Source: Nakamurella antarctica
Lineage (GTDB): Bacteria > Actinomycetota > Actinomycetes > Mycobacteriales > Nakamurellaceae
Length of the DNA: 64,000 nt
Direction of reading: 5' to 3'
Assembly (NCBI RefSeq): GCF_003860405.1
Contig: NZ_CP034170.1
Location: 1,240,001-1,304,000, forward strand
The notes beneath the pieces were generated by a model. It saw only the letters and a list, made by a program, of their open reading frames with translations. It had not been told where the DNA came from and searched no databases. Position numbers and translations under genes: made by a program. Below, piece after piece: positions 54,301 through 63,617 of this stretch (the stretch's first letter is position 1; every line of letters begins with the position of its first letter).

Positions 54301-54760
54301 CCATCAACAACTCTATGCCCAGGTGGAGCCGACATCGGTTACGCCATTCGCGACGCCGGTCCTGCGCAGGGCTTTACACGCCGCCGCTATCGCCTACATC
54401 CGCCAGGTGTCACCCTCGTTGAACCCGCACCCATTCCCTCATGCGGAGTATGACGACGCGATCTCACTGCTTCGTGAGCGTGCCGCCATAGTTGATCCGC
54501 AAGAGATTGGGGTGTTCGATCAGATGGCCCAACGCCGAGCGCATCAATGGGGTAGCTGGGAACGGACGACCTGGGAAGCCAACGTTATCGGTGGCGATCC
54601 GAAGCAAGGACTGATGCGCCGGGCAGGAACGCTGCCAGATCTCGACAGGCGAGCAATGATTTGGGACGTGCCGACCAGCGTGCGAAATGTGGACGCCGAG
54701 TGTCAAATACGAATTTCGATCGCCTACGCCCAAGAGGATGGCGAGGAAGGTGTCAAGTGA
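51302..54760 (+). CDS. drmA: DrmA-like DISARM helicase
   Basis: 1152 residues, ATG at 51302 after GGAGGAAAA. The N-terminal ~480 residues have no motif I can name. Superfamily 2 helicase motifs follow: Walker A FFPTGGGKTEAYLGA (~510), a four-Cys insertion (CPWCGTQMG and CVDSQCRY) that probably binds zinc, DE-box GLIIQDELHLISGPLG (~723), SAT-like IASTATIRR (~765), and motifs V-VI ASNIIEVGVDIDRLGL and YIQVSGRVGRRAD (~940-970). Both the PTGGGKTEAYLG form and the DELH box before a LGSM segment are typical of DrmA. In DISARM, DrmA and DrmB form the complex that recognises and blocks incoming phage DNA. The stop overlaps the drmB start (GTGA). Confidence 0.85.
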   Translation: MTGSEARDIVEAAVRRELFGPARGETPVGAPLDCSSGSVRFESAQASRGQFHEAASLEELLTQSDPLRRYGIGVLYNGAAQRGSAIAISGEDAGDIDIAWVSGIAESEESLGEAPVEVKGTLRHDQADSDDFDLTDANTFKPSAMAVSFKCRVSVGGSIKITVEGAAYQKISAHIPGLKRPRDWWLRKPFELTGSVPSQVLLGQNNRLKHVEMSSAVPSGHVKPTTQIYSRTVPNESDPELRLVTVALVNNSVGSGASSALFQMGLTVTAMEGLTIEPYPEAEPLDSDEEEQSIELLYRNKRTYAIGHGCAAEWSDEGQTTTAWVRADPLPSYEVVSLTPDVYVTNASGTRERVTVGMAELAAGSQVGRDQVETVLRLYDEWITRQDALIPDLLPRFQEAACRHLELCREALERMQTGWSLVGSSSVAHRAFKLANEAMHFQQIRSRLPLRAVEGGRDGVLRPAGPHPAATPQPGQGNWRPFQIAFLLASLPELVEPTRPTRSIVDLIFFPTGGGKTEAYLGASAISLLARRLRDPNDSGTDTLMRYTLRLLTAQQFLRAAALVCVLEDIRARRVDELGDSPFGIGIWVGGSSTPNSWKQAVKVLTQLRKNPQTQNLFLLLRCPWCGTQMGTKARGRTGQDVIGYEQVGQKVIFRCVDSQCRYSDRKGLPVHVVDEDIYEVRPSIIIGTVDKFAMMAWRPQVGRLFGLGNDGSRVASPPGLIIQDELHLISGPLGSMVGLYEPVIDELCTDRRSGEPIPAKIIASTATIRRYEDQIRGLFGREQVALFPPHGLEEGHSFFAEPATDTDGRPEPGRRYVGIMSASLGSMQTVQVRVTAATLQAATKIPELDRDGYWTNVNFLNSLRELGNTVSLLESDVPDYLTGLRRRDGIDPRWPRHTMELTSRRRSDEIPKAIEQLQVTYGQQGCVDICLASNIIEVGVDIDRLGLMTIVGQPKTTAQYIQVSGRVGRRADVSPGLVVTIYGAAKPRDRSHYERFRTYHQQLYAQVEPTSVTPFATPVLRRALHAAAIAYIRQVSPSLNPHPFPHAEYDDAISLLRERAAIVDPQEIGVFDQMAQRRAHQWGSWERTTWEANVIGGDPKQGLMRRAGTLPDLDRRAMIWDVPTSVRNVDAECQIRISIAYAQEDGEEGVK

Positions 54761-56676
54761 GTACAGGCAACATGCGCAGGGCTCAGCTAGTAACTCCGTT
54801 TGGCGTCGGCGCAATGAGCGTACTCGTCAACGGAACTTCCGTTATTACAGCGGGCTTGGACCACTGGTATGCGGCGGACGAAGCCAGCACACTGGCTTTG
54901 GAGGAATACCAGGAGCACGACTGGCGATTGGAAGCACGACTCCGTGTCTCGGAGTTCCGCCTACCGCCTGACTACCGATATCAAGGAGGGAGCAGCGATC
55001 AGCGCAATGTCAAGCTCACCGTACCGGTACTGCGGTTTCCGCGGTGGTGCTTCTGTATTTACTGCAAGCGCCTCGAGCTGAGTACGCTCACGATGCAACA
55101 GCAGGTGATCTGTATGGATAAGACGCACGCGAGCAAGTCATACAAGCCGCGGATGTCGCAGGTGCCTTTCGTTGCTACATGTACGCAGGGGCACCTCGAC
55201 GATTTCCCCTTCAACTGTTGGGTTCACCGTTCCCACACACCCTCTTGTCCTGGGACTTTGCGCCTGGTCTCGCGCGGCGGCGGCGGACTAGAGGGTCAGG
55301 TAGTGACGTGCGATTCTTGCGGTAACGAGCGGTCTCTTAGGGGAATCACGGAGGCTCGTTACGACCGCAATGGTGCTGAGCACACAAACTTGACAGATCA
55401 GTTGGTCTCGACTGCCAACCCATACCTTTGTCATGGAGCGCGGCCGTGGCTGGCCCAGATGGAAGGTGCTTGCGGCGAGCCACTACGCGGTGCCCTCCGA
55501 GCCGCCGGAAACGTTTACTTCCCAAAGGTCGAATCGTCTATTTATCTGCCGCGAAAGGAGGGCGCCGTTAGCGCAGAGATGCATGAGCTCATGCGCCACC
55601 CCGCTGTTAGTGGCACAATGCGGACCCTGTACGACATATTTGGGGCTGATCTCAAGGTCGAAGTGCTGCGCAAGAACTTACTTCGGAACCTGCCCCCGGA
55701 GTTGTTTGGTCCGATCCCCGACGATGAACTTATGGCCGGCTATCTGGACTTGTTTGGGTCTGGGGAACAGCTGTCGACTGCGGCTGAAGAGAGCGGCAAC
55801 GAGCTGCTCACTGGTGACGACGAGTGGCGCTACCCGGAGTTCAAACACATCCGCGAGACGCCGCAAGATGACTATCTGTCTGCGACTGATCCAGGCATCC
55901 ATTGCGACCTTGAAACGAGCTTGGAGCGGGTCCGGTCCGTGGATGTGCTGAGGGAGACTCGAGCACTCCGTGGCTTCACGCGAGTGCGGGATGACGTGCT
56001 CAAACTGAGTTCTGGAAAAGCTCTATTGAGACGCAAACCGTTACCACCGGATCAAGATTGGCTCCCTGCGTACGTCGTCAAAGGTGAGGGGATCTACTTC
56101 GAGCTTGACCCCGACCGACTGGCAGCTTGGGAGGGACGTGCGGAGGTGCAAAAGCGAGCCGGCAAAATCGCTACTAACTTTAGTGCCGTCGCGTCGCAAC
56201 GCGGTCTGCAAAACCGCACTCCGAGTGCTCGCTTTGTGTTGTTACACACTCTGGGACATCTGCTGGTGAACCAATTGGTGTTTGCGTGTGGCTACAGTTC
56301 TGCCTCCTTGCGGGAGCGCATTTACGTTTCAAATGCCGACGAGCACGAGATGGCTGGAATCCTAATTTACACCGCCGCTGGCGACTCCGAAGGGACCATG
56401 GGAGGCCTTGTTCGAATGAGCCGCCCTGATGACCTCCGTTCGGTCTTCGCCTCGGCGCTGACCGATGCCAAGTGGTGCTCCACCGATCCCGTTTGCATGG
56501 ACGCCGGCGAGAAGGGGCAAGGGCCCGATTCGTGCAATCTGGCCGCATGCCATGGGTGCGCGCTGCTTCCGGAGACGAGTTGCGAGGAGTTCAACAGGTT
56601 TCTGGATCGGGGACTGGTTATCGGCACCTTTTCTGACCCAACGCTGGGCTATTTCTCCGACCTGAACTTGGCTTAG
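54757..56676 (+). CDS. drmB: DrmB-like DISARM protein (DUF1998)
   Basis: 639 residues from the GTG at 54757, chosen for its GTGA overlap with drmA and the GAGGAAGG before it. It starts MRRAQLVTPFGVGAMSVL within ten residues, as DrmB proteins do. Cys pairs at CIYCKRLE (~98) and CTQGHLDDFPFNCWVH suggest a first zinc site. DUF1998 fills ~residues 495-620: HTLGHLLVNQLVFACGYSSAS, then YVSNADEHEMAGILIYTAAGD cut before its end, DSEGTMGGLVRM, and the Cys cluster CNLAACHGCALLPETSCE. In known DISARM, DrmB binds DrmA and its loop helps keep the DNA channel shut until triggered. It is the last gene of the operon. Confidence 0.87.
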   Translation: MSTGNMRRAQLVTPFGVGAMSVLVNGTSVITAGLDHWYAADEASTLALEEYQEHDWRLEARLRVSEFRLPPDYRYQGGSSDQRNVKLTVPVLRFPRWCFCIYCKRLELSTLTMQQQVICMDKTHASKSYKPRMSQVPFVATCTQGHLDDFPFNCWVHRSHTPSCPGTLRLVSRGGGGLEGQVVTCDSCGNERSLRGITEARYDRNGAEHTNLTDQLVSTANPYLCHGARPWLAQMEGACGEPLRGALRAAGNVYFPKVESSIYLPRKEGAVSAEMHELMRHPAVSGTMRTLYDIFGADLKVEVLRKNLLRNLPPELFGPIPDDELMAGYLDLFGSGEQLSTAAEESGNELLTGDDEWRYPEFKHIRETPQDDYLSATDPGIHCDLETSLERVRSVDVLRETRALRGFTRVRDDVLKLSSGKALLRRKPLPPDQDWLPAYVVKGEGIYFELDPDRLAAWEGRAEVQKRAGKIATNFSAVASQRGLQNRTPSARFVLLHTLGHLLVNQLVFACGYSSASLRERIYVSNADEHEMAGILIYTAAGDSEGTMGGLVRMSRPDDLRSVFASALTDAKWCSTDPVCMDAGEKGQGPDSCNLAACHGCALLPETSCEEFNRFLDRGLVIGTFSDPTLGYFSDLNLA

Positions 56677-57086
56677 GAGTGCAACGCTTGCCTCCTTGAA
56701 TGTGAACGCGACGGGCATAGAATACCGAAGTCTGAACCGTAGTCACCACGGTGGTCACCACAGCCGCTTCCGGCGGCGCTGGAGTCCCGCCAATCTGGCG
56801 CTGCTCGCTCACACTCGCAGCAGGGTAGGCACTGCCGTAGCGCTGCCACTGCTTACCTGGTTGCAGCCCGCAAGCGTCAGAAGGCTGGCGGCCAGCACGA
56901 ATCGGAGAGTTGTACGCAAGGTTCGACCGCACTTCCAGTTCAGATATTCAGGGCCTTAGCGGCAACAGTGCATCAGCCAACAATGTTTGTCCACCAACAC
57001 AGCGCACCAGAACCCTGTAAAGACTGTCAACCCCCACAGATAACATCAGTGGCAACAGTTTCCGCCATGCCTTAGGAGTGTTCATC
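56677..57086. other. Island right flank upstream of thrS
   Basis: About 410 bases. It holds a short direct repeat (GTCACCAC twice, around 56741-56762), and no convincing gene, hairpin terminator or tRNA end. A T-box leader for thrS was looked for and not seen. The island/core junction must lie here but I cannot place it. Confidence 0.4.
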
Positions 57087-59153
57087 GTGTCCGCAGCCGC
57101 CCAGTCCAGCCCCTTCGCCCTCGTTCGGGTGGCTGCGGGAACCACGGCCTCGGCCGCGATCGGCGCGGCCGAGCTGCCCCGCAGCGGCGCCGACGCCGTC
57201 ATCGTGGTGCAGGACGCCGACGGGCAACTCCGCGACCTGGCCTTCACCCCAGACGTCGACACGGACGTTTTTGCCGTCCCGGCGTCCTCGGACATTGGCC
57301 GCTCCGTCATCCGGCATTCCGCGGCGCATGTACTGGCCCAAGCCGTGCAGCAGGCGTTCCCCGAGGCCAAGCTCGGCATCGGCCCGCCGATCCGCGACGG
57401 CTTCTACTACGACTTCCAGATGCCGCGCCCGTTCACCCCGGAAGATCTCGCGGACCTTGAAAAGCGAATGAACAAGATTGTGAAGGCAGGCCAACGGTTC
57501 TCGCGCCGGGTCTTCGCCTCCCAAGCCGAAGCTGTTGCCGAGCTGGCAGATGAGCCGTTCAAGATCGAACTGGTCGGCATCAAGGGCGGCACGGATGACG
57601 CCGAACTGAACGCCGTCGGCGCAGGCGATCTCACCATCTACGACAATGTGCACGCCCACACCGGTGACACCATCTGGAGCGACCTCTGCCGGGGGCCGCA
57701 CCTGCCCACCACCAAGCACATCCCGTCGTTCAAGCTGCTGCGCTCCGCCGCCGCGTACTGGCGCGGGAGCGAGAAGAATCCGCAACTGCAGCGCATCTAC
57801 GGCACCGCCTGGGAGTCGAGCGAGAAGCTCGACGAGTATCTGACCCAGCAGGCCGAGGCCGAACGCCGCGACCACCGCCGCCTCGGCACCGAACTGGACC
57901 TGTTCAGCTTCCCGGACGAGATCGGTTCCGGCCTACCGGTTTTCCACCCTCGCGGCGGGATTATCCGCAACGAAATGGAGAGCTACTCACGCCTCAAGCA
58001 CATCGAAGCCGGCTACTCGTTCGTCAACACCCCGCACATCACCAAGGGCGACCTCTTCCAGACATCCGGCCACCTCGATTGGTACAAGGAGGGCATGTTC
58101 CCGGCCATTCACGTGGACGCGGAACTCAACGAGGACGGAACTATCAAGAAGCCGGGCCAGGACTACTACCTCAAGCCCATGAACTGCCCGATGCATAACC
58201 TCATCTTCGACTCCCGCGGCCGCTCCTACCGCGAACTGCCGCTGCGGCTCTTCGAGTTCGGCACCGTCTACCGGTACGAGAAGTCCGGCGTGATCCACGG
58301 TCTCACCCGGGCGCGCGGCTTCACCCAGGACGACGCCCACATCTATTGCACCCGCGAACAGATGAAGGACGAGCTGACTTCGACCCTCAACTTCGTGCTG
58401 AGCCTGCTCGCCGACTACGGGCTGGACGATTTTTACCTCGAACTCTCCACCCGCAACCCGGAGAAGTCCGTCGGCAACGACGAGGCCTGGGAAGAGGCGA
58501 CCAACACCCTCGCCGAGGTCGCCACCGCGTCCGGCCTAGACCTGGTGCCGGACCCGGAAGGCGCAGCCTTCTACGGCCCGAAGATTTCCGTGCAGGTCAA
58601 GGACGCTCTCGGCCGTACCTGGCAGATGTCGACCATCCAGCTCGACTTCAACCTGCCGGAGAAGTTCGACCTGCAGTACACCTCGTCCGATGGCTCGAAG
58701 CAGCAGCCGGTGATGATCCACCGGGCACTGTTCGGTTCCATCGAACGCTTCTTCGGCGTCCTCACCGAGCATTACGCCGGCGCCTTCCCTGCGTGGCTCG
58801 CCCCTGTCCAGGTGGTGGGCATCCCCGTCGCCGAAGCCTTCGGTGAGCACCTCGATGCTGTCGCGAAACTGTTGCGCAGCAAGGGAATCCGGATCGACGT
58901 CGACCACTCCGACGACAGGATGCAGAAGAAGATCCGCAACCACACCACCGGCAAGGTTCCGTTCCAGCTGCTGGCCGGAGCTGCGGATGTCGAAGCTGGC
59001 GCGGTTTCGTTCCGGTTCGGCGACGGCACCCAGGTCAACGGTGTGCCGGTCCAAACAGCGGTAGACGCGATCGTCGATTGGGTGGCTCGCCGGGTCAACA
59101 CCGTCCCCACCGCGGCGGCCCCGGAATTCGCCGCACTGGTAGCAAGTGCCTGA
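57087..59153 (+). CDS. thrS: Threonine--tRNA ligase
   Basis: 688 residues from the GTG at 57087, eight bases after AGGAG. Domain order is standard: TGS-like N-terminus, second additional domain with [17 protein letters not shown] (His pair for editing), catalytic core with [10 protein letters not shown] (zinc Cys), [12 protein letters not shown] and [17 protein letters not shown], and an anticodon-binding domain ([15 protein letters not shown]). Charges tRNA-Thr. First gene of a six-gene cluster thrS-HIT-pgsA-patA-pimA-Nudix, as in mycobacteria. It overlaps the HIT gene by eight bases. Confidence 0.97.
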   Translation: MSAAAQSSPFALVRVAAGTTASAAIGAAELPRSGADAVIVVQDADGQLRDLAFTPDVDTDVFAVPASSDIGRSVIRHSAAHVLAQAVQQAFPEAKLGIGPPIRDGFYYDFQMPRPFTPEDLADLEKRMNKIVKAGQRFSRRVFASQAEAVAELADEPFKIELVGIKGGTDDAELNAVGAGDLTIYDNVHAHTGDTIWSDLCRGPHLPTTKHIPSFKLLRSAAAYWRGSEKNPQLQRIYGTAWESSEKLDEYLTQQAEAERRDHRRLGTELDLFSFPDEIGSGLPVFHPRGGIIRNEMESYSRLKHIEAGYSFVNTPHITKGDLFQTSGHLDWYKEGMFPAIHVDAELNEDGTIKKPGQDYYLKPMNCPMHNLIFDSRGRSYRELPLRLFEFGTVYRYEKSGVIHGLTRARGFTQDDAHIYCTREQMKDELTSTLNFVLSLLADYGLDDFYLELSTRNPEKSVGNDEAWEEATNTLAEVATASGLDLVPDPEGAAFYGPKISVQVKDALGRTWQMSTIQLDFNLPEKFDLQYTSSDGSKQQPVMIHRALFGSIERFFGVLTEHYAGAFPAWLAPVQVVGIPVAEAFGEHLDAVAKLLRSKGIRIDVDHSDDRMQKKIRNHTTGKVPFQLLAGAADVEAGAVSFRFGDGTQVNGVPVQTAVDAIVDWVARRVNTVPTAAAPEFAALVASA

Positions 59154-59688
59154 AAACCTCGAACTCCAGGACGGGGTCGGCGAGTCCGACGGGCTCGGCC
59201 GGCTCTGGACGCCGCACCGGATGGCCTACATCCAGGGTGCGTCGAAGCCCGCCGATGACGGCGACGACGAATGCCCGTTCTGCCGAATCCCGAAAAGTGG
59301 CGACGACGCTGCGGCGCTGATCCTGGCCCGCGGCACCCGGGTCTACGCGGTGCTCAACTTGTACCCGTACAACCCGGGCCACCTGATGGTCGTTCCCTAC
59401 CGCCATGTGGCCGACTACTCGGACCTGACGGACGAGGAAACCCACGAGCTCGCCGCGTTCACGCAAAAAGCGATGCGGGTGGTGCGTTCGGTCTCGGCAA
59501 CCCACGGCTTCAACATTGGGATGAACCAGGGGAGTGTTGCGGGCGCCGGAATCGCCGCGCACCTGCACCAGCACGTGGTGCCGCGTTGGGCCGGGGATGC
59601 GAACTTCATGCCGGTGCTCGCTCAGACGAAAGTGCTGCCCGAGTTGCTTGGCCAGACTCAAGCGATGATCTCCGCCGCCTGGAACTAA
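59146..59688 (+). CDS. HIT-family hydrolase / Ap4A phosphorylase-like
   Basis: 180 residues, GTG at 59146 inside the end of thrS. HIT motif [11 protein letters not shown] (HxHxH, middle His nucleophile), CPFCRIP near residue 43 as a zinc half-site, and [18 protein letters not shown]. The mycobacterial homologue Rv2613c is a diadenosine tetraphosphate phosphorylase; Ap4A is a by-product of aminoacyl-tRNA synthetases, which fits the coupling with thrS. Confidence 0.92.
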   Translation: MPENLELQDGVGESDGLGRLWTPHRMAYIQGASKPADDGDDECPFCRIPKSGDDAAALILARGTRVYAVLNLYPYNPGHLMVVPYRHVADYSDLTDEETHELAAFTQKAMRVVRSVSATHGFNIGMNQGSVAGAGIAAHLHQHVVPRWAGDANFMPVLAQTKVLPELLGQTQAMISAAWN

Positions 59689-59771
59689 CTGTGGTTCCAC
59701 CGCCCGCCGAGGGCGGATAAAGTAGAACATCCCTCGATGCACAGTTTCACCCCGGTACTGATAGGACGTAG

Positions 59772-60410
59772 ATGCTCAACGGCTTGGCGCGCGACGCAGT
59801 TTCACGCGTCACCGACCCCGTTGGCAGAGGCCTGCTCAAGCTCGGATTGACGCCCGACGCGGTCACCGTTATCGGTACCGTCGGCGCGGTAGTCGGCGCG
59901 ATCTGGCTCTTCGGAATCGGCCAGCTGTTTGCCGGCACCATGGTCGTCACGTTCTTCGTCCTGTTCGATTTGTTTGACGGCGCGATGGCCAGGGCCAGGG
60001 GATACGGCACCGATTTCGGTGTCGTGCTGGATGCCTCCTGCGACCGGATCGCCGACGGCGCTGTCTTCGGGGCGCTCGCCTTCTACAGTTTTGTCTACCT
60101 GGACCAGCCCAGCGTCGGCGTCGCCGCACTGCTCAGCCTTGTTACAGGCCAGGTTGTCTCCTACATCAAGGCCCGCGCCGACTCGGTGGGGCTCACCATC
60201 TCGGGTGCGTTGGCCGAACGGGCTGAGCGCAACGTCCTCGGACTGGTGGGAGCCGGTCTGCAGGGGCTCGGCGTGCCGCACGCCCTGGAGATCTGCCTGT
60301 GGATCCTCGCTGCCGCCAGCGTATTCACCGTGGTGCAACGTCTGCTGCAGGTCCGCGCCGCCTACCAGCAACGTCCGGTCGGGGTGACCCGCGATGAGTC
60401 GAGCAGCTGA
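59772..60410 (+). CDS. pgsA: Phosphatidylinositol phosphate synthase (CDP-alcohol phosphatidyltransferase)
   Basis: 212 residues, ATG at 59772 with AGGACG. The CDP-alcohol motif is complete: DGAMARARGYGTDFGVVLD followed by ASCDR, i.e. D-G-x2-A-R-x8-G-x3-D-x3-D. About six membrane spans. It joins CDP-diacylglycerol and inositol-1-phosphate to make PI-phosphate, the anchor for phosphatidylinositol mannosides. The next gene starts 17 bases before its stop. Confidence 0.94.
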   Translation: MLNGLARDAVSRVTDPVGRGLLKLGLTPDAVTVIGTVGAVVGAIWLFGIGQLFAGTMVVTFFVLFDLFDGAMARARGYGTDFGVVLDASCDRIADGAVFGALAFYSFVYLDQPSVGVAALLSLVTGQVVSYIKARADSVGLTISGALAERAERNVLGLVGAGLQGLGVPHALEICLWILAAASVFTVVQRLLQVRAAYQQRPVGVTRDESSS

Positions 60411-61326
60411 GAAGCTGGCCGACCTGGGCTACGGCGCCGGGTGGTCCCTGGTCAAGAAAATGCCGGAGCCGCTCGCCAAGTTCACCTTCGATCAAGCAGC
60501 AGACCTCGCCTTCCGCCGTCGCGGCCCCAACACGGTCCAGTTCGCGCGAAACTTGCACCGCGTCCTGGGGGACCAGTCAACACCCGAGTCGCTCGCCGCG
60601 GTGACCCATGCGGGTCTGCGCTCCTACGCCCGGTACTGGCGCGAAACCTTCCGGCTGCCCGCAATGGATCTGACCGAGGTCGCGCAGCGGGGTCGGGACG
60701 GATACATCGGGCTGCACAACATCACCGACGGCCTTGCCTCCGGCCGCGGGGTTATCGTGGCGCTCCCGCACTGCGGTAACTGGGACATCGCCGGCCTCGT
60801 CATGGCGCAGTTCTACGGCGGGATCACCACGGTGGCCGAGCGACTCAAGCCAGCCAGCCTGTACGACAAATTCCTTGCCTACCGCGAATCGCTGGGTTTT
60901 GAGGTGCTGCCATTAACCGGCGGCGCGGTGCCGCCCTCGCAGGTGCTGCAAGAGCGTCTCAAACAAGGCCGGATGGTCTGCCTGCTCGCAGATCGTGACC
61001 TGTCGAGTAAGGGCATCCCTGTCACATTTTTCGGCGAACCCACCACGATGCCCGCGGGCCCCGCGATGTTGGCGGCGCTGACCGGCGCAGACCTGTTGCC
61101 AGCCAACCTCTTTTTCACCGACAACGGCTGGACCACCGAGATCGGCGCACCTATTCAGGTGCCCGGAGTCAGGCTCCGAGACCAAGTACACGGCGGCACC
61201 CAACTTCTCGCCGATTTCTTCGCGTCCAGAATCGTCGAACACCCCGCCGATTGGCATATGTTGCAGCCGCTCTGGGCGGCAGACCGCCGGCCCCCCAAGG
61301 CGGGCAAGGCCGAGGCCACGCCGTGA
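60394..61326 (+). CDS. patA: Phosphatidylinositol mannoside acyltransferase
   Basis: 310 residues, overlapping pgsA. HtrB/LpxL-type acyltransferase with the His-x4-Asp motif LPHCGNWDIAGL near residue 127, and the acceptor-pocket ERLKPASLYDKF; DRDLSSKGIPVTFFG follows. In mycobacteria (Rv2611c) it adds palmitate to the mannose of PIM1/PIM2 at the inner face of the membrane. The stop overlaps the pimA start (GTGA). Confidence 0.93.
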   Translation: MSRAAEKLADLGYGAGWSLVKKMPEPLAKFTFDQAADLAFRRRGPNTVQFARNLHRVLGDQSTPESLAAVTHAGLRSYARYWRETFRLPAMDLTEVAQRGRDGYIGLHNITDGLASGRGVIVALPHCGNWDIAGLVMAQFYGGITTVAERLKPASLYDKFLAYRESLGFEVLPLTGGAVPPSQVLQERLKQGRMVCLLADRDLSSKGIPVTFFGEPTTMPAGPAMLAALTGADLLPANLFFTDNGWTTEIGAPIQVPGVRLRDQVHGGTQLLADFFASRIVEHPADWHMLQPLWAADRRPPKAGKAEATP

Positions 61327-62453
61327 AAATCGGTCTCGTCTGTCCGTATTCGGTCGACTCGCCCGGCGGCGTCCAAGTCCACGTCATGGACGTCGCGCGG
61401 CACCTGATCGCCCTCGGCCACGATGTCTCGGTATTGGCCCCCGGCGATGACGACAGCCCCGTCCCCGACTTTGTGGTGACCGCGGGCCGCAGCGTCGGTA
61501 TCCCCTACAACGGCTCGGTGGCCAGGCTCTCGTTTGGGCCGGTGTCGTACTCCCGAGTGCACCGCTGGATCCGGGCCGGCCACTTCGATGTGCTGCACGT
61601 CCACGAGCCGGTGGCGCCCAGCCTGTCGATGTTGGCGCTGATCGTTGCCGACGGTCCCATCGTCGCGACATTCCACACTGCAAACCCAAAGTCCAGGGCC
61701 CTCAACGCTTTTCAGGGTATTCTGCAGCCCTTCATGGAAAAGATCACCGGCCGGATCGCCGTCAGCGAGTTGGCCCGGCAGGTCCAGGTCGAGCACCTGG
61801 GCGGCGACGCCGTCATCATTCCCAACGGAGTGGACCTCGAGCACTACGCCGGCGCCAGCCCGCTGGCGGATTACCCGAAACCTGGCCGCACCATCGGCTT
61901 CCTCGGCCGCTATGACGAACCACGCAAAGGCATGGCGGTCCTCCTCGCCGCCATCCGGCTGTTGCTGCCGAAATACCCGGAACTGACGCTGCTGGTGGCG
62001 GGGAAGGGCGATCCGGCGGCGCTGCTGGAACTCGCCGGACCAGATCTTGCCCCGCACCTGCACCTGCTGGGGTTGGTGAGCGAAGAAGACAAGGTCTCGA
62101 TGCTCGCATCGGTCGATGCGTACTGCGCGCCGAACACCGGCGGCGAAAGTTTCGGGATGATCCTCACCGAAGCGATGGCCGCCGGCACCCCCGTTGTCGC
62201 CAGCGATTTGGACGCGTTCAAGCGGGTTCTCGAAGGCGGCAAAGCCGGCCGGCTATTCCCAGTGGGGGACGCGGCCGCCTTGGCAGCGACGCTCGATGGC
62301 GTCCTTTCAGACCCTGCGGCAACTGCTGCGATGGTCGTGCGGGCCACGGCTGTGGTCGCCCCGTACGACTGGAAAGTGGTGACGGCCCGCATCCTTCAGG
62401 TCTACGAGACCGTGATCGCCGCGGACCCCCGCTCCGTGATCGAGGCCGACTGA
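61323..62453 (+). CDS. pimA: Phosphatidyl-myo-inositol alpha-mannosyltransferase
   Basis: 376 residues from the GTG at 61323. GT-B fold, GT4 family: KIGLVCPYSVDSPGGVQVHV at the N-terminus with the glycine loop that binds GDP-mannose, FHTANPKS with the catalytic-region His (~118), GFLGRYDEPRKGM, and SFGMILTEAMAAGTPVVASD as the EX7E motif. It transfers the first mannose from GDP-mannose to PI. In mycobacteria it is essential and membrane-attached. Its stop shares a base with the Nudix start. Confidence 0.95.
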   Translation: MKIGLVCPYSVDSPGGVQVHVMDVARHLIALGHDVSVLAPGDDDSPVPDFVVTAGRSVGIPYNGSVARLSFGPVSYSRVHRWIRAGHFDVLHVHEPVAPSLSMLALIVADGPIVATFHTANPKSRALNAFQGILQPFMEKITGRIAVSELARQVQVEHLGGDAVIIPNGVDLEHYAGASPLADYPKPGRTIGFLGRYDEPRKGMAVLLAAIRLLLPKYPELTLLVAGKGDPAALLELAGPDLAPHLHLLGLVSEEDKVSMLASVDAYCAPNTGGESFGMILTEAMAAGTPVVASDLDAFKRVLEGGKAGRLFPVGDAAALAATLDGVLSDPAATAAMVVRATAVVAPYDWKVVTARILQVYETVIAADPRSVIEAD

Positions 62454-63436
62454 TGGGCTTTGTCGTCGCGATCGTCATTGCACTGCTGTTGGTGGCAGCG
62501 CTGCGGCTGTGGAGAATCGCTGTTCGTGTCGATCGCCTGCATCGGCGTACCGAGGCAGCATGGGCTGGCCTGGAAGTCGCGCTGGCCCGCCGCGCCGTCG
62601 CTGCCAGAGCATTGGCGGCCGCCGGGGGACTCGACCCCGACCTGGCAGCAGTCCTGCGGTCGAGCGCACTCGCGGTCGAGTCGGCCAGCCGGCCCGATCG
62701 TGCTGACGCGGAAAACGAGCTGACCAGGGCTCTCCAGCTACTCCCAATCAGCATCGACCCGGGCCTTGCCGCCGAGCTGTTCGAAACAGCAGATCGCGTC
62801 ATGCTGGCTAGGCGCTTTTACAACGATGCGGTCCGCGATACCCGTGCGCTGCGCAGTGACCGCTTCACCAGGATGTTCCGGCTCGCAGGCCGCGCATCCC
62901 TGCCGCAGTACTTCGAAATCGCGGAATATCAGCTGCCGAAGGCGGTGGCCCGCGTGTCCGCCCGGGTCGTGCTATTCAACGAGGACGACAAGGTCCTGCT
63001 CATGGAGGGCCACGACCCGTCGGCACCTGGCGCCAACTGGTGGTTCACCCCCGGGGGCGGCGTCGAAACCGGCGAATCCCTGGTGCAGGCGGCGGTGCGT
63101 GAGCTGCACGAGGAGACCGGCCTAGCTTTGGCCGAGAGTGATCTGCACGGGCCGATCTGGTGGCGCGTCGCGCGCATCTCCTATGACGGCGCCATCTTCG
63201 AGCAGACCGAACACTTCTTCCTGGCCAGAGCCCACCCCGATCCCGACAAGTGGCTCAGCCGAGCAGGTTTCACCGATCTGGAGCGGCTCGCCATCGGCGA
63301 ACTTCGGTGGTTTGACAGGGCCGAACTGGTGGGCGCGGACAGTCCGGTGTACCCGGTGGAGTTAGCCGCCAAGCTGCCCGCCGCGTTAGCAGTGCTACAG
63401 GCGCCGACCGACGCCTCGCCCACCCAGATCCATTAG
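62453..63436 (+). CDS. Membrane-anchored Nudix hydrolase
   Basis: 327 residues; ATG at 62453 on the pimA TGA. A single N-terminal membrane span (VVAIVIALLLVAALRLW), a helical LemA-like region of ~140 residues, then a Nudix domain with a textbook box: GGGVETGESLVQAAVREL followed by HEETGL (G-x5-E-x7-REL-x-EE-x-GL). It hydrolyses some nucleoside diphosphate derivative. Corresponds to Rv2609c. Its link to PIM synthesis is positional only. Confidence 0.9.
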   Translation: MGFVVAIVIALLLVAALRLWRIAVRVDRLHRRTEAAWAGLEVALARRAVAARALAAAGGLDPDLAAVLRSSALAVESASRPDRADAENELTRALQLLPISIDPGLAAELFETADRVMLARRFYNDAVRDTRALRSDRFTRMFRLAGRASLPQYFEIAEYQLPKAVARVSARVVLFNEDDKVLLMEGHDPSAPGANWWFTPGGGVETGESLVQAAVRELHEETGLALAESDLHGPIWWRVARISYDGAIFEQTEHFFLARAHPDPDKWLSRAGFTDLERLAIGELRWFDRAELVGADSPVYPVELAAKLPAALAVLQAPTDASPTQIH

Positions 63437-63617
63437 CTTTCATCATCATCTCGAAGGCCGCGCCCGCGCGCTGATGTTCACATTCCGCCCATCCCATGGC
63501 ATAGCGTGGGATGCGGGTGGGGTGAACACGGTCGCGCCCTGCGAAGAAGAACTAGCACCCCGGCCACAGACGTAGCAAAATTTACGCGCAGCACATGAGC
63601 AGTGGAGGTATCTCACG

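Larger units (their letters stand above)
45096..57086. other. Probable genomic island with a DISARM-like defence operon
   Basis: The twelve kilobases between tRNA-Val and thrS hold six accessory genes in one direction and no housekeeping gene. Flanking genes are syntenic with other actinomycetes. By eye the segment uses more A/T at third codon positions than its neighbours. No integrase, transposase or direct repeat was found, so how it moved is not visible. Borders are approximate. Confidence 0.65.

Noticed and set aside
56677-57086. T-box leader or att site upstream of thrS
   Set aside because: No T-box core sequence and no copy of the tRNA-Val 3' end could be found.
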